Shown here: piece after piece, positions 11,041 through 22,008 of the stretch | Layout: each line of letters starts with the position of its first letter | How positions within the stretch are numbered: the first letter of the stretch is position 1 | DNA from: Acanthococcus lagerstroemiae | Taxonomy: Eukaryota > Arthropoda > Insecta > Hemiptera > Eriococcidae | NCBI GenBank assembly: GCA_031841125.1 | Contig: CM063106.1 | Location: 17,112,001 to 17,176,000 of the forward strand | Direction of reading: 5' to 3' | DNA: 64,000 nt | The notes under the pieces: generated by a model | Told to the model about the DNA's origin: nothing | Databases searched by the model: none | Seen by the model: only the letters and a program-made list of their open reading frames with translations | Program-made: the position numbers and the translations under genes

Positions 11041-11942
11041 AAACGAAATTGTCCGCGACAGAGCTACGTATAATTGTCCATGACTGAAGACATACTCGAG
11101 TAGAGATATCACAACCTTCTCCAGCGTCTGTCCCTAGGCCTTGTTGATCGTCATACAATAGGCTAACTTTATTGGAAATTGTCTCCTTTTGAATGAAAAA
11201 AGGCAAGGTGGAATCCGCTGGCGACAAGTCCACTTTTGGGAGTATTATCCTTCGATCGCACTCCACCCCAGTTATTATTTCCAGATCCAGTGCATTCGTG
11301 TACATGTTTCTCACAATTAGTCGTGTCCCATTCAGCAGTCCAAGTGCCACATTCATATTACGTAGCAACATAACAATCGCACCAACTTTTAAGTGTAATT
11401 TATTTGGTGGTAAACCTGTCAACTCCAGACTATCCAGAAATTCAACGGGGGAATTGCAGGATTTCACTGTCATTTTCACTGATCAGTCAATGCACGCTTG
11501 TGTAGGTTTTGGCTTCTCCAGGAATCAAGTCTAAAATCTTGTCGTTAATCTTCTGAAAATGATCATTCTTTGGTGCCAGAATTGCAAAATTAGAAAATTT
11601 CAGGACATCCTCTGGAGTGTCAAACTTTTTACTATAGATATCTCTTATAATGTCCTGAGAAATTATGCTTGCAGGTAATTCTAGAATACCCCCATTTTCA
11701 GAGCCAGAATGAGGGAAAGTACCATTGCCAATCTGCAGCAAGAATTTTGAGAACTCTTTTCCTCCTGCTTCCGCTCGCAAGTTCTGGGTCAGTCTCAGCG
11801 TCTTGAATATAGGCCATAAAGGAGAAAACTTGATAAAATTAGCAATTGTAGCAGCTCTTGAACCGTGTGGAACTACTGGCAGAACCTGCCTAAAATCTCC
11901 GTTCAAAACTACTGTCTTGCCGCCAAACAGCGTTGTGTATGG
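11041..11942 (-). pseudogene. Helitron-type Pif1 helicase, C-terminal half, broken
   Basis: Read right to left, the minus strand encodes the back half of a Pif1-family superfamily 1B helicase. In order: GGKTVVLNGDFRQVLPVV (motif III region), LTQNLRAEA (motif IV), a GLPPNKLHLKVGAIVMLLRN block, and the terminal TINKA-GQTLEKV and GQLYVALSR motifs (motifs V-VI). The two main open segments (11906-11487 and 11479-11039) are offset. The last part (about 11190-11041) is in another frame, with a TAG where the 'INKAQGQ' glutamine should be. The Walker A end and the Rep domain are missing; the match stops at 11942, where a tandem repeat begins. Intronless Pif1 of this form is usually the helicase half of a Helitron RepHel protein. 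This copy is dead. Confidence 0.85.
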
Positions 11943-11945
11943 AAT

Positions 11946-12340
11946 GGATTTGAGTGATCAAAAAAGCATGTGAAAGAGGTTGCTTCACTGAGTGTTCTTA
12001 GACTAAGATGAACTTTGTAGGTCAAGTAGTTCGTGAGTAATGGACAAATGAGTGGAAGAAATGCGTGTGAGTAGTGAGGTTAATTCGGTTGTTACCTCAT
12101 AACTGTCCTCAGACTGAACAGATTTGAGTGATCAAAAGAGCATATGAAAGAGGTTGCTTCACTGAGTGTTCTTAGACGAAGATGAACTTTGTAGGTCAAG
12201 TAGTTCGTGAGTAATGGACAAATAAGTGGAAGAAATGCGTGCGAGTAGTGAGGTTGAATTGGTTGTTACCTCATAACTCTCCTCAGACTGAACGCATTTG
12301 AGTGATCAAAAAATATTCATAAGGAGTTTGATTCACCGAG
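11946..12340. repeat. 175-bp tandem repeat, about 2.3 copies
   Basis: ATTTGAGTGATCAAAA recurs at about 11947, 12122 and 12297, giving a period near 175 bp. The first two units are about 95% alike; the third is partial and diverged. The array starts within a few bases of the end of recognisable helicase sequence. Internal minisatellites are common in Helitron and Helentron derivatives, so it may belong to the same element. Confidence 0.8.
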
Positions 12341-14039
12341 TGTTTTAAGACCTTAACCGGCATTGTGCGATAATTAGGACCTGAGATATAGGTGTTGAAC
12401 TTCATTGAACCCAGTTTTTCAAACATATTTTAAATATATAGATTAGTCTATAGCGACCTCGAGCTATTATGTTTTGTCTATAACATCTTTCATTCGGATT
12501 CCCTCCCCCGAAATTATTTTCTGTATTCGCCCCCGCCTGATCTGGCCCTTTTTCAACACTTTTTGGAAGATTGAAATGGCTAGCAACTATTGACAACATT
12601 TTTTAATTTCTCGACACATTTTTAAATCTCGAGTTGGCAATACTTCAACGAATTTTAGGATGCTACAATACTCAACCTCATTCTCCCCATGCGTTTACCT
12701 ATGTCAGGTCGCACCAAAAACTGAAGAATGTGCGAAAATGGGCAAACTTTCATCCAACTCGTACAATCTTATACATAAAAGGAGCTCGGTTTGACTACAG
12801 GCTAATGGAGCAATAATTTGGCCTTCCAAAATACGAACTTATTGATTATGCCTAAGTGAAGTTCACCGCCTTATTTGTGCGAAAGTTTCATTTTCTGATC
12901 TTCACTTGAGTAGTCTATCGAATTCCAAAAAATGCTAGTCTCCAGCCTGGGAAGCGATCGCATTTTCGCCATTCGCTTCGCGCACTACCCCGCTACCCTA
13001 CCACACATTCATTTTCAGAATTCCGAAATCCAGTGCCACTTCTAGTAGACGATACACGCCTCAAAATTCGCACGACGGTCTCGACGAAATTCACCAAAAC
13101 GGTCGAATATTTTCGAGATCGACTCTCGCCGTGCAAATGACGCCAATTTCGTCTGTCCGAATCGACATCATATTAGAGTCGGTACGCGGCACCTTCAATT
13201 TAATCGCTTTCATTCTCCAAACACCGACTCGGTTTATTACTCAGTTTATTAAAATTTTCCGGCAAATATATATAAATTCGCCGCGACTGAATTTTATCGC
13301 CACTCGCTCCACAATAGCTCTTCCATAAATCACACAACCGCGGCCAATGATTTAACACGTAGGCTGGGCACAGGCCGGCGTAATTACGAACCCCTTCTTG
13401 CAATAAAACTGGACAGTTCGACCGATGATGAATACCATTAACAACGAAAATTATCGTTAAACGACCGAATGATTAACCGGCAATTAACTGACATCGGCAC
13501 GATCCTAGTACACGGTTTAATTAAACGCGCACAGCAACTCATCATTTCTATCTTTCTCTCACTTTTTTCTCTCTAAACTTCGCCTTCCTTGTTCTTCCAT
13601 CTCTCGTGTATGTGTTCATTTTTTTTCCAAAGCACCTATCATAAAAACGGTCATTAAGGCGGTGTTTACAATAGCTACTGTATTTTGAACGCCGTAATGA
13701 CAGGACGAAACTCATAAAAAGCCATCGTCGTTTCGGTGTATCAGAAAAGATTTTTCACGCCGAATTTCACATATATTACATGCACGGTGCTAAGATATGA
13801 AGAATGATTTTCAGTATTAACACAGCCGTTAAATCAAAGAACGATATTATCGCGATTCTGGCGCTAAGTCAGATTTCAAATTGGGGGCGTCAACCTAAAT
13901 GGGTTGTTCTCAGGTTATAATAAAAATCTACATCTTTTCCAAATTTTTGAATTGTTTATATATTTTATTTTGTTGCCTTGACCGGGCAGAAAAGAACACG
14001 TACATATATTTTTGACAATGAAAGAACTTTACCAAAAGC
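12341..14039. other. No gene seen; candidate conserved non-coding DNA 12900-13560
   Basis: No coding match. The part from about 12900 to 13560 looks free of repeats, has more CpG than its surroundings and contains words such as GGCAATTAAC and TAATTAAACG. It may be regulatory, but this rests on appearance alone. Confidence 0.35.
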
Positions 14040-14980
14040 GAACGGCCCTGATGGGGCGTCGTCACGCCGTCGGTTCCACCCAGTCACGGATGTAGGCCGC
14101 TACCGCCGCCTGTCTTCAAGTCCCTCTGTTCTTAGCAGTTCTCTGCCATAAAATTCCGAATCTCGGAAAAATTTCATCCTTCCACCTCGTGGGTGGTCTT
14201 CCCCTACCATCACCATGATCTCTAGGATATCAAAACTCCACAATTTTATTCAGTTTATTTGCATGACTTCTCGCCAGGTGTCCCGCATGTCCGTGTTTAA
14301 GCTTCTTCACTGTCCATCCAACATCAGAAGTATTGGACTTTCCTCTAACAAAATAAGTACTAACTTTATCGATCAATCTTCAACCTAGAAGCGACCTCAC
14401 CATCCTATTGTGGATGACCTTCAGTTTATTAACTTGGGATTTGGTAAGGGCCCAGGTCTGGGTCCCGTAAGTCAGCGACGGCTCAACACATTGTCTGAAT
14501 ACCCTGGCTTTGAAGGCAATTCGGGCCGTCCATCCTACAGAGAGCGTTGCAATCTGCCATTGTTATAAGTTATGAAAAGGTGAACCTTTGTGTCAAACCC
14601 TATTGTACTGGTGCCAAAAACATTCCACTTTTCGTCTGCGATACTAGCGCTAGACGGCCCGAATATTCAATTTGCTCTTGAAAATATGTTAAGAGACCAG
14701 AAGTTTCTCCATACATTGGATATACGAGCTTTTAGTTCTTTATCTTGTCTGTTTTCAAATGATTAGATTTAGCTTAAATATTTATATTCTCTGACTTTTT
14801 CAATTTCGTAATTATCAACCAAAAGTGTTGACGCTTCAACATTAGACATGTGTTTCGATTTTGAGAAATTAATTGACAGACCAACTAATTTGCTCGCCGC
14901 ACTCGGCTCGTTGGCCATGGATTCCAGTTCATCGTTGCTCTCACTTACCAGAATAATATCATCAGCAAAGCGGTAAATTT
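14040..14980 (-). pseudogene. Non-LTR retrotransposon reverse transcriptase, C-terminal part, broken
   Basis: On the minus strand the reading starts at the catalytic box (RFADDIILVSESNDEL, about 14975), both aspartates intact. It passes INFSKSKHMSN and YKYL, then RQDKELKAR-like and LTYGTQTWALTKSQ segments, and finishes with the C-terminal GRGRPPTRWKDEI ... AYIRDWVEP region (about 14230-14070). Several frameshifts and stops interrupt it. The N-terminal endonuclease and early RT motifs are absent, so the copy is 5'-truncated. It is closely related in sequence to the relic at 47400-50400. I place it in a non-LTR clade without naming one. Confidence 0.85.
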
Positions 14981-16019
14981 AATTTTTGCCCATTAACCGA
15001 AATACCCTAATTCTCTGCTTTAGAAATGCCAGATTTAGCTACAAAAGTTTCAAAATTATTTCCAACTTTTCCTGAGAGAAGGACGCTAACATCTCAGAAA
15101 AGTTGCCAAATCGAGTACTCAAGTTTCTAAATTAGTAAAACTGAATGATGGGCTTTCATGTGTCGATTCATCTTAGCAACATTGGCATCGGAACTGGAAG
15201 AAGTGTACGTGGATACATCTTCTTCCATCCCAAAAGTAGTTGAGGGGATGTAAATTATTACTTGTTCCTTCTCTCACAGAACAAATAAATTGAAAAAGTC
15301 AAAAACTATTCAGCAAATAAGGGTCTTCAGGAATTTCAAGGACTATATTTACGAGATATTTCGAAATTTACAGGGAATTTTTTGCTTACTCTGCTTTCAG
15401 AGTAACCTTTCATTTCTTTTTTACTTATCGACTTATACTTTTATTGCCCATCGCTCCCAAAAAAAGGGAAATCGAAAATCTTGGAATGTTACTGTTGTGT
15501 TGACTCACATTGAAATTAAATAGATTCATCGAAATTACATTACTTTGTGTATTTTGGATAACGATACATTTTTAACTACTTTGAACAAAATGCGGAATCG
15601 ACAGAAACTGAAGGAATGAAAACGAGTCTGAAAATGAACTGATAAGAACACATAGATGCGCGGCTCTCACTTCACAGACATACACAGATAAAGAGTAGTG
15701 CATAGATTGGACATTAGAGTTACTGTTTAGCAAGAACAGATGTTCCTATCAGAGAGTAGGAAATTTTAATTTCCGACTACCAAGATGTTCATCTATCCAG
15801 TGAATTTATTAGATTAGTTTAGTTACACACCTCATCTTCCCTTTGTGGCTCCACAGGGAGGCCGGAATATAAACTATTCCAGTATTCAAGCGTTTATCCG
15901 CAATAATTGTATGAAAAGTAGAAATTGTCTAATTTTCGTAGAATTTTCATTTTTTTCCCTCGGATGTGCACCCTTTTCTGAAGGTTCCTTAAGTGGCTGG
16001 TATTTACACAGGCTTTTGC
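14981..16019. other. No gene seen
   Basis: AT-rich DNA between the RT relic and the mariner derivative. I see no recognisable coding sequence. Confidence 0.45.
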
Positions 16020-16021
16020 TA

Positions 16022-16919
16022 AGTAACTGAGACTAAACTTCGAACGGCCCACCAACGCTACCTATCGGCGTTTCAACGCAATAGGGGGATAATTTGGTTC
16101 ATTAGCTATTGATTGAGACCACGCCGAGCTCATTTGATTGAAAACTCGCTGTTCCAGACCAATTTGAAGAAAACCATATGCGTTGACCCCTACAGGTTTT
16201 TAAAATATTGTTTTAAAGAAGGAAAAAAAGCATACGATTACAAAATTTTTTATTAATCATCATCTTCATTAAGTACACGAATATCTTTTTCAAAATAAGC
16301 GCCATTCATGGCTATACAGGCGTCCATTCATTTTTGTCATTTATCGAGCGTTTTCGCGTATTCCGCTGCTGGTAAGGAGGAGAAAAACATCTGCGCCGCG
16401 GTGATGACTTCTAAAAAATCACAATCCACCCCCACCCCCATATAGTCCTGACCTCGCCCCCAGCGACTTTTGGTTGTTTCCTCAACTAAAGGCAGCCTTA
16501 CGGGGTCGTCAATTCAACACGAATCAAGAAGTCGCATCACTGCGGCGCAGATGTTTTTCTCCTCCTTACCGGCAGCAAAATACGCGAAAACGTTCGATAA
16601 ATGGCAAGAACGAACGGACGCCTGTATAGCCTTGAATGGAACTTATTTTGAAAAAGATATTCGTGTACTTAATGAAGATGATAATTAATAAAAAATTTTG
16701 TAATCGTATGCTTCTTTTCCTTCTTTGAAAAAATCTTTAAACAACCTGTAGGGGTCAACGCATATAGTTTTTTTCAAATTGGTCTGGAACAGCGAGTTTT
16801 CAATCAAATGAGCTCGGCGTGGTCTCAATCAATAGCTAATGAACCAAATTGTCCCCCTATTGCGTTGAAACGCCGATAGGTAGCGTTGGTGAGCCGTACG
16901 AATTTTAGTCTCAGTTACT
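16022..16919. mobile_element. Palindromic mariner derivative (foldback), 898 bp
   Basis: TA lies at 16020-16021 and 16920-16921, with ends AGTAACTGAGACTAAA and its inverse. The inverted match does not stop at the TIR. It runs for about 390 bp on each side (16022-16414 and 16526-16919), so the 3' end of the transposase gene is present twice, head to head. The central spacer of about 110 bp keeps the SPDLAPSDF block that lies near the last catalytic aspartate of mariner transposases. A single-stranded copy would fold into a long hairpin. It has no function of its own but could be moved by a related transposase. Confidence 0.88.
16447..16688 (+). pseudogene. Mariner transposase C-terminal fragment
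   Basis: The plus strand reads PDLAPSDFWLFPQLKAALRG. After a frameshift near 16530 it continues as MFFSSLPAAKYAKTFDKWQE, then YFEKDIRVLNEDDN and a stop. This is the normal mariner C-terminus after the third catalytic aspartate. The N-terminal DNA-binding domain and the first two catalytic residues are gone. An inverted second copy of the last 50 codons lies on the minus strand at about 16253-16410. Confidence 0.85.
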
Positions 16920-16921
16920 TA

Positions 16922-17461
16922 TCGACAACCTATGTATTAACGTTGTACCTAAGTTGCTGAAATACACGCATTGAAAATATGGAAATACTTATGAAAGGTT
17001 TAGTAGATAAACATAATTTTAAAAATCTTTGGTCCATAAGATCTGTGTGAATGTTAGAATAAAGAGTTAGTTAAACCCTTTTCCGTTTCGGGTTTTTAAT
17101 TGATACAGTTAACCTCTGTGTAGAAAAATGACAATGTATGAGCTTTTCAGTTTCCGGCTTTGAGAACTGACCAAACTGTCAAAGTCAGGACTTATGAATG
17201 AACTAAAGTCGTTTTCACTACAAATTCTTCGTATTATGTTTCCTGCATGTTGATTCTGTTATTATACAAATGAACTGTATGTGTAAGTTATTTAAATGAT
17301 CATTAATTTATTTCTGTTTTTTTCTTTTTGTTACATGATTCGCTCTCCTTTGTGGAATCGGTATTTGATGAACTGACGACCAAATTTCAATTTACGGAAT
17401 GAATTGTAGGATCCAGGAACCGTTAGTATTTCAGTAATATATTTTATCGTTAATTTATGTT
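16922..17461. other. No gene seen
   Basis: AT-rich sequence without recognised features. Confidence 0.45.
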
Positions 17462-17699
17462 CAGAATAGCCACTTTCTGGGAAACCAGGAAAAGTCGGGG
17501 AATTGCAATAATTTTGATTAAAATCAGGGAACTTTTTGAGAATAATAAGAATTAAAGAATAGAATATACGCTATTTTTGAAGAATAAATGTAAGTGTAAA
17601 TCGTAATAACTAATACTAGCTGAAGAAATGTCAGGGAAAATTTGTCTGGAAACCGGGAAAACTCAAGGAAAATTATTCTTAAAATAAGTGGCTACTCTG
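17462..17699. mobile_element. hAT-like MITE (CAGAATAGCCACTT ends)
   Basis: It begins CAGAATAGCCACTT and ends AAGTGGCTACTCTG, its inverse with one difference. The interior is rich in GGGAA/GGAAA words typical of a common insect MITE type ('gaaaaccgggaaaactcagggaa'). The flanks TTTATGTT and TATGTTAG share TATGTT but are offset, so the target duplication is only suggestive. Confidence 0.65.
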
Positions 17700-18140
17700 T
17701 ATGTTAGATTTAGTTCGACCAGATAGCTACTTCGTACTCATTTAGTTCTCCTAACTTTTCGAAAATTAACAAGTAGGCGTGACAGTTCGGTTATGTGCCA
17801 TTTTGAAAGACGTATGAGAAATTGAGTGGAGCCAAAACTAATTTATAGAAATTGAAAAATGAATGCTGGTTAATATGACGAATAAGCCTACATCGAACAT
17901 CGACTTCTCTTAGAAATGTATCAAAGTTTCTCGGACGAAAAAGAAAAACATTTTAATTTTTTAAACTATCTGACCGCCAAATAATATAAAATCTTACAGA
18001 TCTAGGTACTTATTTAGATATGTATAATTGGTTAGTGCATTTGAAGAATGGAGAAAATTTTATCCTATCAAAAGTTTTCGCGACAGTGAGCTTGGAATGG
18101 TCATTCAGTGAATCAGAGAGAGTTCTTAAGTGTGAGTCTG
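17700..18140. other. No gene seen
   Basis: AT-rich stretch of 440 bp between two MITEs. I see nothing in it. Confidence 0.45.
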
Positions 18141-18148
18141 GTATGCAC

Positions 18149-18404
18149 CAGTGGCGTAGCCAGGATTTTTCCAAGGAGGGTGATCAGCTACTTTTTTTTT
18201 TGGGGGGGGGGGGTGCACCTAACATGAACTGTATGTTTTTACATTGACGTATCAGTACGTTGTGCTTTTCAACTTCAGTTATGTATCTGGATTTAAATTT
18301 CATTTCGTGCATTCACTGTGATACTGCCAGAATATTAAAAAATTCTCATCTCGGGGGGGGGGGGATTCACTCTCCTAATCCCCCCTCTCTTGGCTACGCC
18401 ACTG
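18149..18404. mobile_element. hAT MITE, 256 bp, with perfect 8-bp target duplication
   Basis: The ends are CAGTGGCGTAGCCAGG and, inverted, CTTGGCTACGCCACTG. The 8-mer GTATGCAC flanks both sides exactly (18141-18148 and 18405-18412). Long G runs lie just inside each end (about 18201-18212 and 18353-18364). No transposase is encoded; it would depend on a hAT transposase in trans. Confidence 0.9.
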
Positions 18405-18412
18405 GTATGCAC

Positions 18413-19270
18413 TGTATCGTAGGAGACAGAATGTGCTTCAAATTTCTTTCTTTCTTTTTCTCACCTTTTTTTTCAATTCATCGGAGAAATGAAGAGGAGG
18501 GTGTACGATAGAAATCAACAGTAAAATGTGAGCCCACATAAAAGTTGAAACAGAAAATTCTTCTGCCATATTTTCTCTTAGGTATGTATATGGTAGGGCA
18601 AGGCTATGAATTATTTAAACTAACTCTGTATACTATCATAATATGAATATAGCACCATAGCCCTCGTAGGTAAAGAAGTAAAATTTTATACCGAGCTGCT
18701 AGATTGGATGAGGTGCCTAATAATCCTGAGCTCCTCCTTTCCAATTTCAATTTTCAACGTAACGTCAAATTGAAAGTATCAAAATGAATTCAGCGACCAC
18801 CCAAATTCATTGAATACCGACGTCGAATTTTTCTTTTTTTTTTTTCATTCAGTTTTGAATTCGTCTCCTTCCCTTTCTGCTTCCAGCATGATAGTTAATA
18901 TATTTATTTATTTATTTATTCAGATCGAGTGAAAATAATACATATCAAAAACTATTTGAGTTTCTTTGGATACTCTATATTCGATTTATGACAGTTTTGA
19001 TACTCACCTCCATTTATAGTGCTAATTTTCAACTTGAGGTTGAGTTGATATCAAAAATGAGTTAAGTGACCTTCAAAATCTTGAAAGTAATATGTGTGTT
19101 GTATTTGTTTTCTTTCCTTCTCCCTTTAAGTTGAGCTCCTCTTTTTTTTTCTTACAAATCTACAGATATCAATAAAGAGCCAAAATAGTATCAATAATTA
19201 GTTAAATGACTTGGAAAACCTTACATCTGATTTGTTATTATAATTTTGTTTGTGACCGTCGCCTGTAGTA
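18413..19270. other. No gene seen
   Basis: AT-rich sequence with a TTTA microsatellite near 18900-18920. No coding match. Confidence 0.45.
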
Positions 19271-19690
19271 CAGGGTGACCACTTGATCATGTTCCCTATT
19301 TTAAGCCCACAATGGCCATGTTTGGTTATTTCCCTGCTAAACTGGTTATTAAGTCATTTTTGGAAAAGTTTCACCTTCAGATTCTAGAAATTCTGCTGGT
19401 TATGAGGAAAATTATTTTTTCCTTTATTTTGTGCTTCCGCTGTATAGTGTAAATAAAACTAAAATTCAATTTTCTGGCAGATTGCAGAAAAAATTTCCAA
19501 TGCAACTCTACCTCGTCAGTTGAAGAAGGGGGTTAAAAATGTATGAAAACGAGTAGCGTATAAAGAGAAAAGTGTCACAAAGAGGGAAAAATCTGTAAAT
19601 AGTCTCAAATTTTGTTCATTTGTGGTCATTTTTTGTATTTAATATGGTCATTTCCCCATTTCCTCCGTGAAGTTTCGAGTGGTCACTCTG
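19271..19690. mobile_element. hAT-like MITE (CAGGGTGACCACTTG ends)
   Basis: It begins CAGGGTGACCACTTGATCATG-like and ends TCGAGTGGTCACTCTG. The inverted ends share GTGACCACT. The interior is AT-rich and non-coding. The flanking 8-mers do not match, so the boundaries rest on the inverted ends only. Confidence 0.6.
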
Positions 19691-19907
19691 CTAGTACCAC
19701 AACTACTGCTCTCCAGCCCCCCCCCCAATCGATTCCAATATGAAAGAATAAAATCATTTACCACCAAATTTCAGATTGGTAGTATGTGGACCACATGAGC
19801 CAAAGCCATCTCCCCCTCAAATTCTATCATTTTAATTATTAAGTTTTTCTCGGTCCTTATGAGCTTTAAAAATTTTAATTATTCTTCAATTTCCGAAGGT
19901 CCTCTGT

Positions 19908-21066
19908 CCATTAGTGATGCGGGTCACTATGGTACAGCGATCTAATTGGATGCCCCTATCGGTGGCTTTATAATTGGTGGAGGGGTAGTGAAAAATTGAA
20001 GATAGTTGATTTATGAATTTTCAGGGTCGTCAAATTCAATTCTGAAAGTATTTTTCAGATCAAATTCTTTATGGTGCTACCAAAAAAGGTTCGATACAAC
20101 TTGCAGCCAGGATAGTACTCGAATTATGGATTATTGCGGTGGTTCAGTTCAATTCTAAGCCTATTTTTTGGATCTAAATCCTCTGATCCTCCGAGTGGCT
20201 GCAGAGGGGCCGTGGCACCTAATTTTTGTCATTCGTTCACGATAGCATCCAAATTATAAGTTATCGGGGTTACTGAATTCAAACTTAAGGAGGATTTTGC
20301 AATTACTCGGTAAGATGATGACCGATAAGTAAAAACTAAAATGTAGTTCGCAGATAAGCATTGTTTGCTATTTAGTCTAGTAATAACAATTCAATAATAC
20401 CAGGTGCATCTTGAACCGAATTATTTCTCGAAAAATGTTACCAAAATTGGACACCATCAAGATTTATCTGTAATATTGTGAAGATTATTCATTTTTTATT
20501 TGATTTTTCTTTATAGTAACTCGATTGCTTGATTTTATTTCTCATTATCTCACTACTTGAATGATTATGTTATTATTGAGTTGTTATTCTCAGACTAATT
20601 ATCGTATGTTATTGAATTATTATTCTTGGACTAAATATCAAACGAGTTTCATTTGCGAACTATATTTTAATTTTCATCTTATCGGTCATTATCCTACCAG
20701 GTGATGATAAAATTCATTCGTAAATTTGAATTCAATCATCCTGATTACGTATAATTTAGATACCATCTTGAATGAATTACAAAAATTGGGTTCCGCCTCT
20801 CCCCTCTTGTGATACCCAGAGGGGTCGGATTAAACTTTCAGAACTCTAAATGAATGACTGTAATTTGGTAGGAGCCCCCTTCGGTAGCCGCCAGAAGAGT
20901 TGGATCAAAAAAATACCTTTAAGATTGAATTCAGCGACCCGAAAATCCCATAAATCGACTCCTACCTTCAATTTTTAATCACCCCCCTCAACATTATGGA
21001 GCCACTAAGAGAAAGTATCGATCTAGATCAATGCGCCATGGTGACTTGTGTCATTAGTAGACAATC
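19908..21066. mobile_element. Foldback element, arms about 470-490 bp, no ORF
   Basis: The left arm at about 19908-20402 pairs with the inverse of the right arm at about 20597-21066. Corresponding pieces include GTGAAAAATTGAAG at 19988 with the inverse of CTTCAATTTTTAATCAC near 20966, and GATGATGACCGATAAG near 20313 with the inverse of CTTATCGGTCATTATC near 20678. The arms are perhaps 75-80% alike. Within each arm a roughly 115-bp motif (GAATTCAA ... AAGG ... GATC) is itself repeated two to three times. The loop is about 195 bp. There is no coding capacity, and neither a target duplication nor a family was identified. Confidence 0.75.
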
Positions 21067-21289
21067 AATACCTTACGAAATTGAAAAGTTTAAATTTCGA
21101 AAGCTTGTTGAGATCGAGAAATTTTTTTTTTTTTTCAAAAGATTTATTGGCGACTATTGTATAAACAAAAAACCAAAGATAACAACTATAGTAGCTTAAA
21201 GTCCGTTCACAACCAATGGACCTTGGAGTAATACGGCGCACTTAATTTATATGAGAGAGATTGGGTACACAGGGAAAAAGGATTAGAAA

Positions 21290-22008
21290 ATAAAATAATA
21301 TAATATAATATAAAATAAGAATAACTAATTAAGAAGAGGAGGGGGGGGGGCACGAGTTAAGTCGAGAGGTCGACGCAATGTCTTCGATTGAGTCTACGAG
21401 TGGTCTCCGAATTGTCCAAGAGGTTTAATGCCAGCGGATTCGGGTGGCGGTGTAGACGTCGTTCGTGTCGAGTAGCAAGATTGGATATAACCTCGACTAT
21501 CGTGGGCATGCAGAGATCTTGATGCAGGGTAGCGTTGGTTACATACCAAGGAGCTCCAGCAATGGTGCGCAGAGTTTTGTTCTGAAATCGCTGGATCACT
21601 GCTCTGTGGGAGTTGCAGGCACATCCCCAGACGGGGAGTGCATACGCCCAAATAGGGCGCAAGACAGCCATATAAAGAAGACGCTTATTGGACATCGATA
21701 AGGATGAGCGAGCGCGCAAGAGCCAAGAGAGCTGTCGGAAGCGGAGGTCCAATTCTCGACGTTTGGTGTGAACATGGACAGAGTATGTTAAGCGTTCATC
21801 CAGATGTACGCCTAAGTATTTTGCCGAGGCACGGTAGGGAATAATTGCATTGTCCAGACAGACCGGGTGATACGGATGAGGTCGTAAGGCAAACGTGATA
21901 TTCACAGATTTGTCGGTACTGAGAAGTATCTTCCACTGCTGAGTCCAAGTGTGAAGGGAATCGAGTGCTGTTTGTAGCGTGGTTATAGCTGTGGTGTAAT
22001 CTGGAAGA
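21290..22008 (-). pseudogene. Jockey-clade retrotransposon, RT C-terminal end
   Basis: On the minus strand the reading runs from DYTTAITTLQTALDSLHTWT (just after where the FADD box should be) through TDKSVNITFALRP, AKYLGVHLDERLTYSVHV, LLYMAVLRPIWAYALPVWGC, IQRFQNKTLRTIAGAPWYV and LHRHPNPLALNLLDN to a stop at 21357. This order and these motifs are typical of Jockey ORF2 after the catalytic box. A uninterrupted frame of 182 codons remains (21905-21357). The 3' untranslated part ends in an AT-rich tail near 21290-21315. Endonuclease, early RT and the catalytic box are absent (5'-truncated insertion), so the product would be inactive. Confidence 0.9.
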
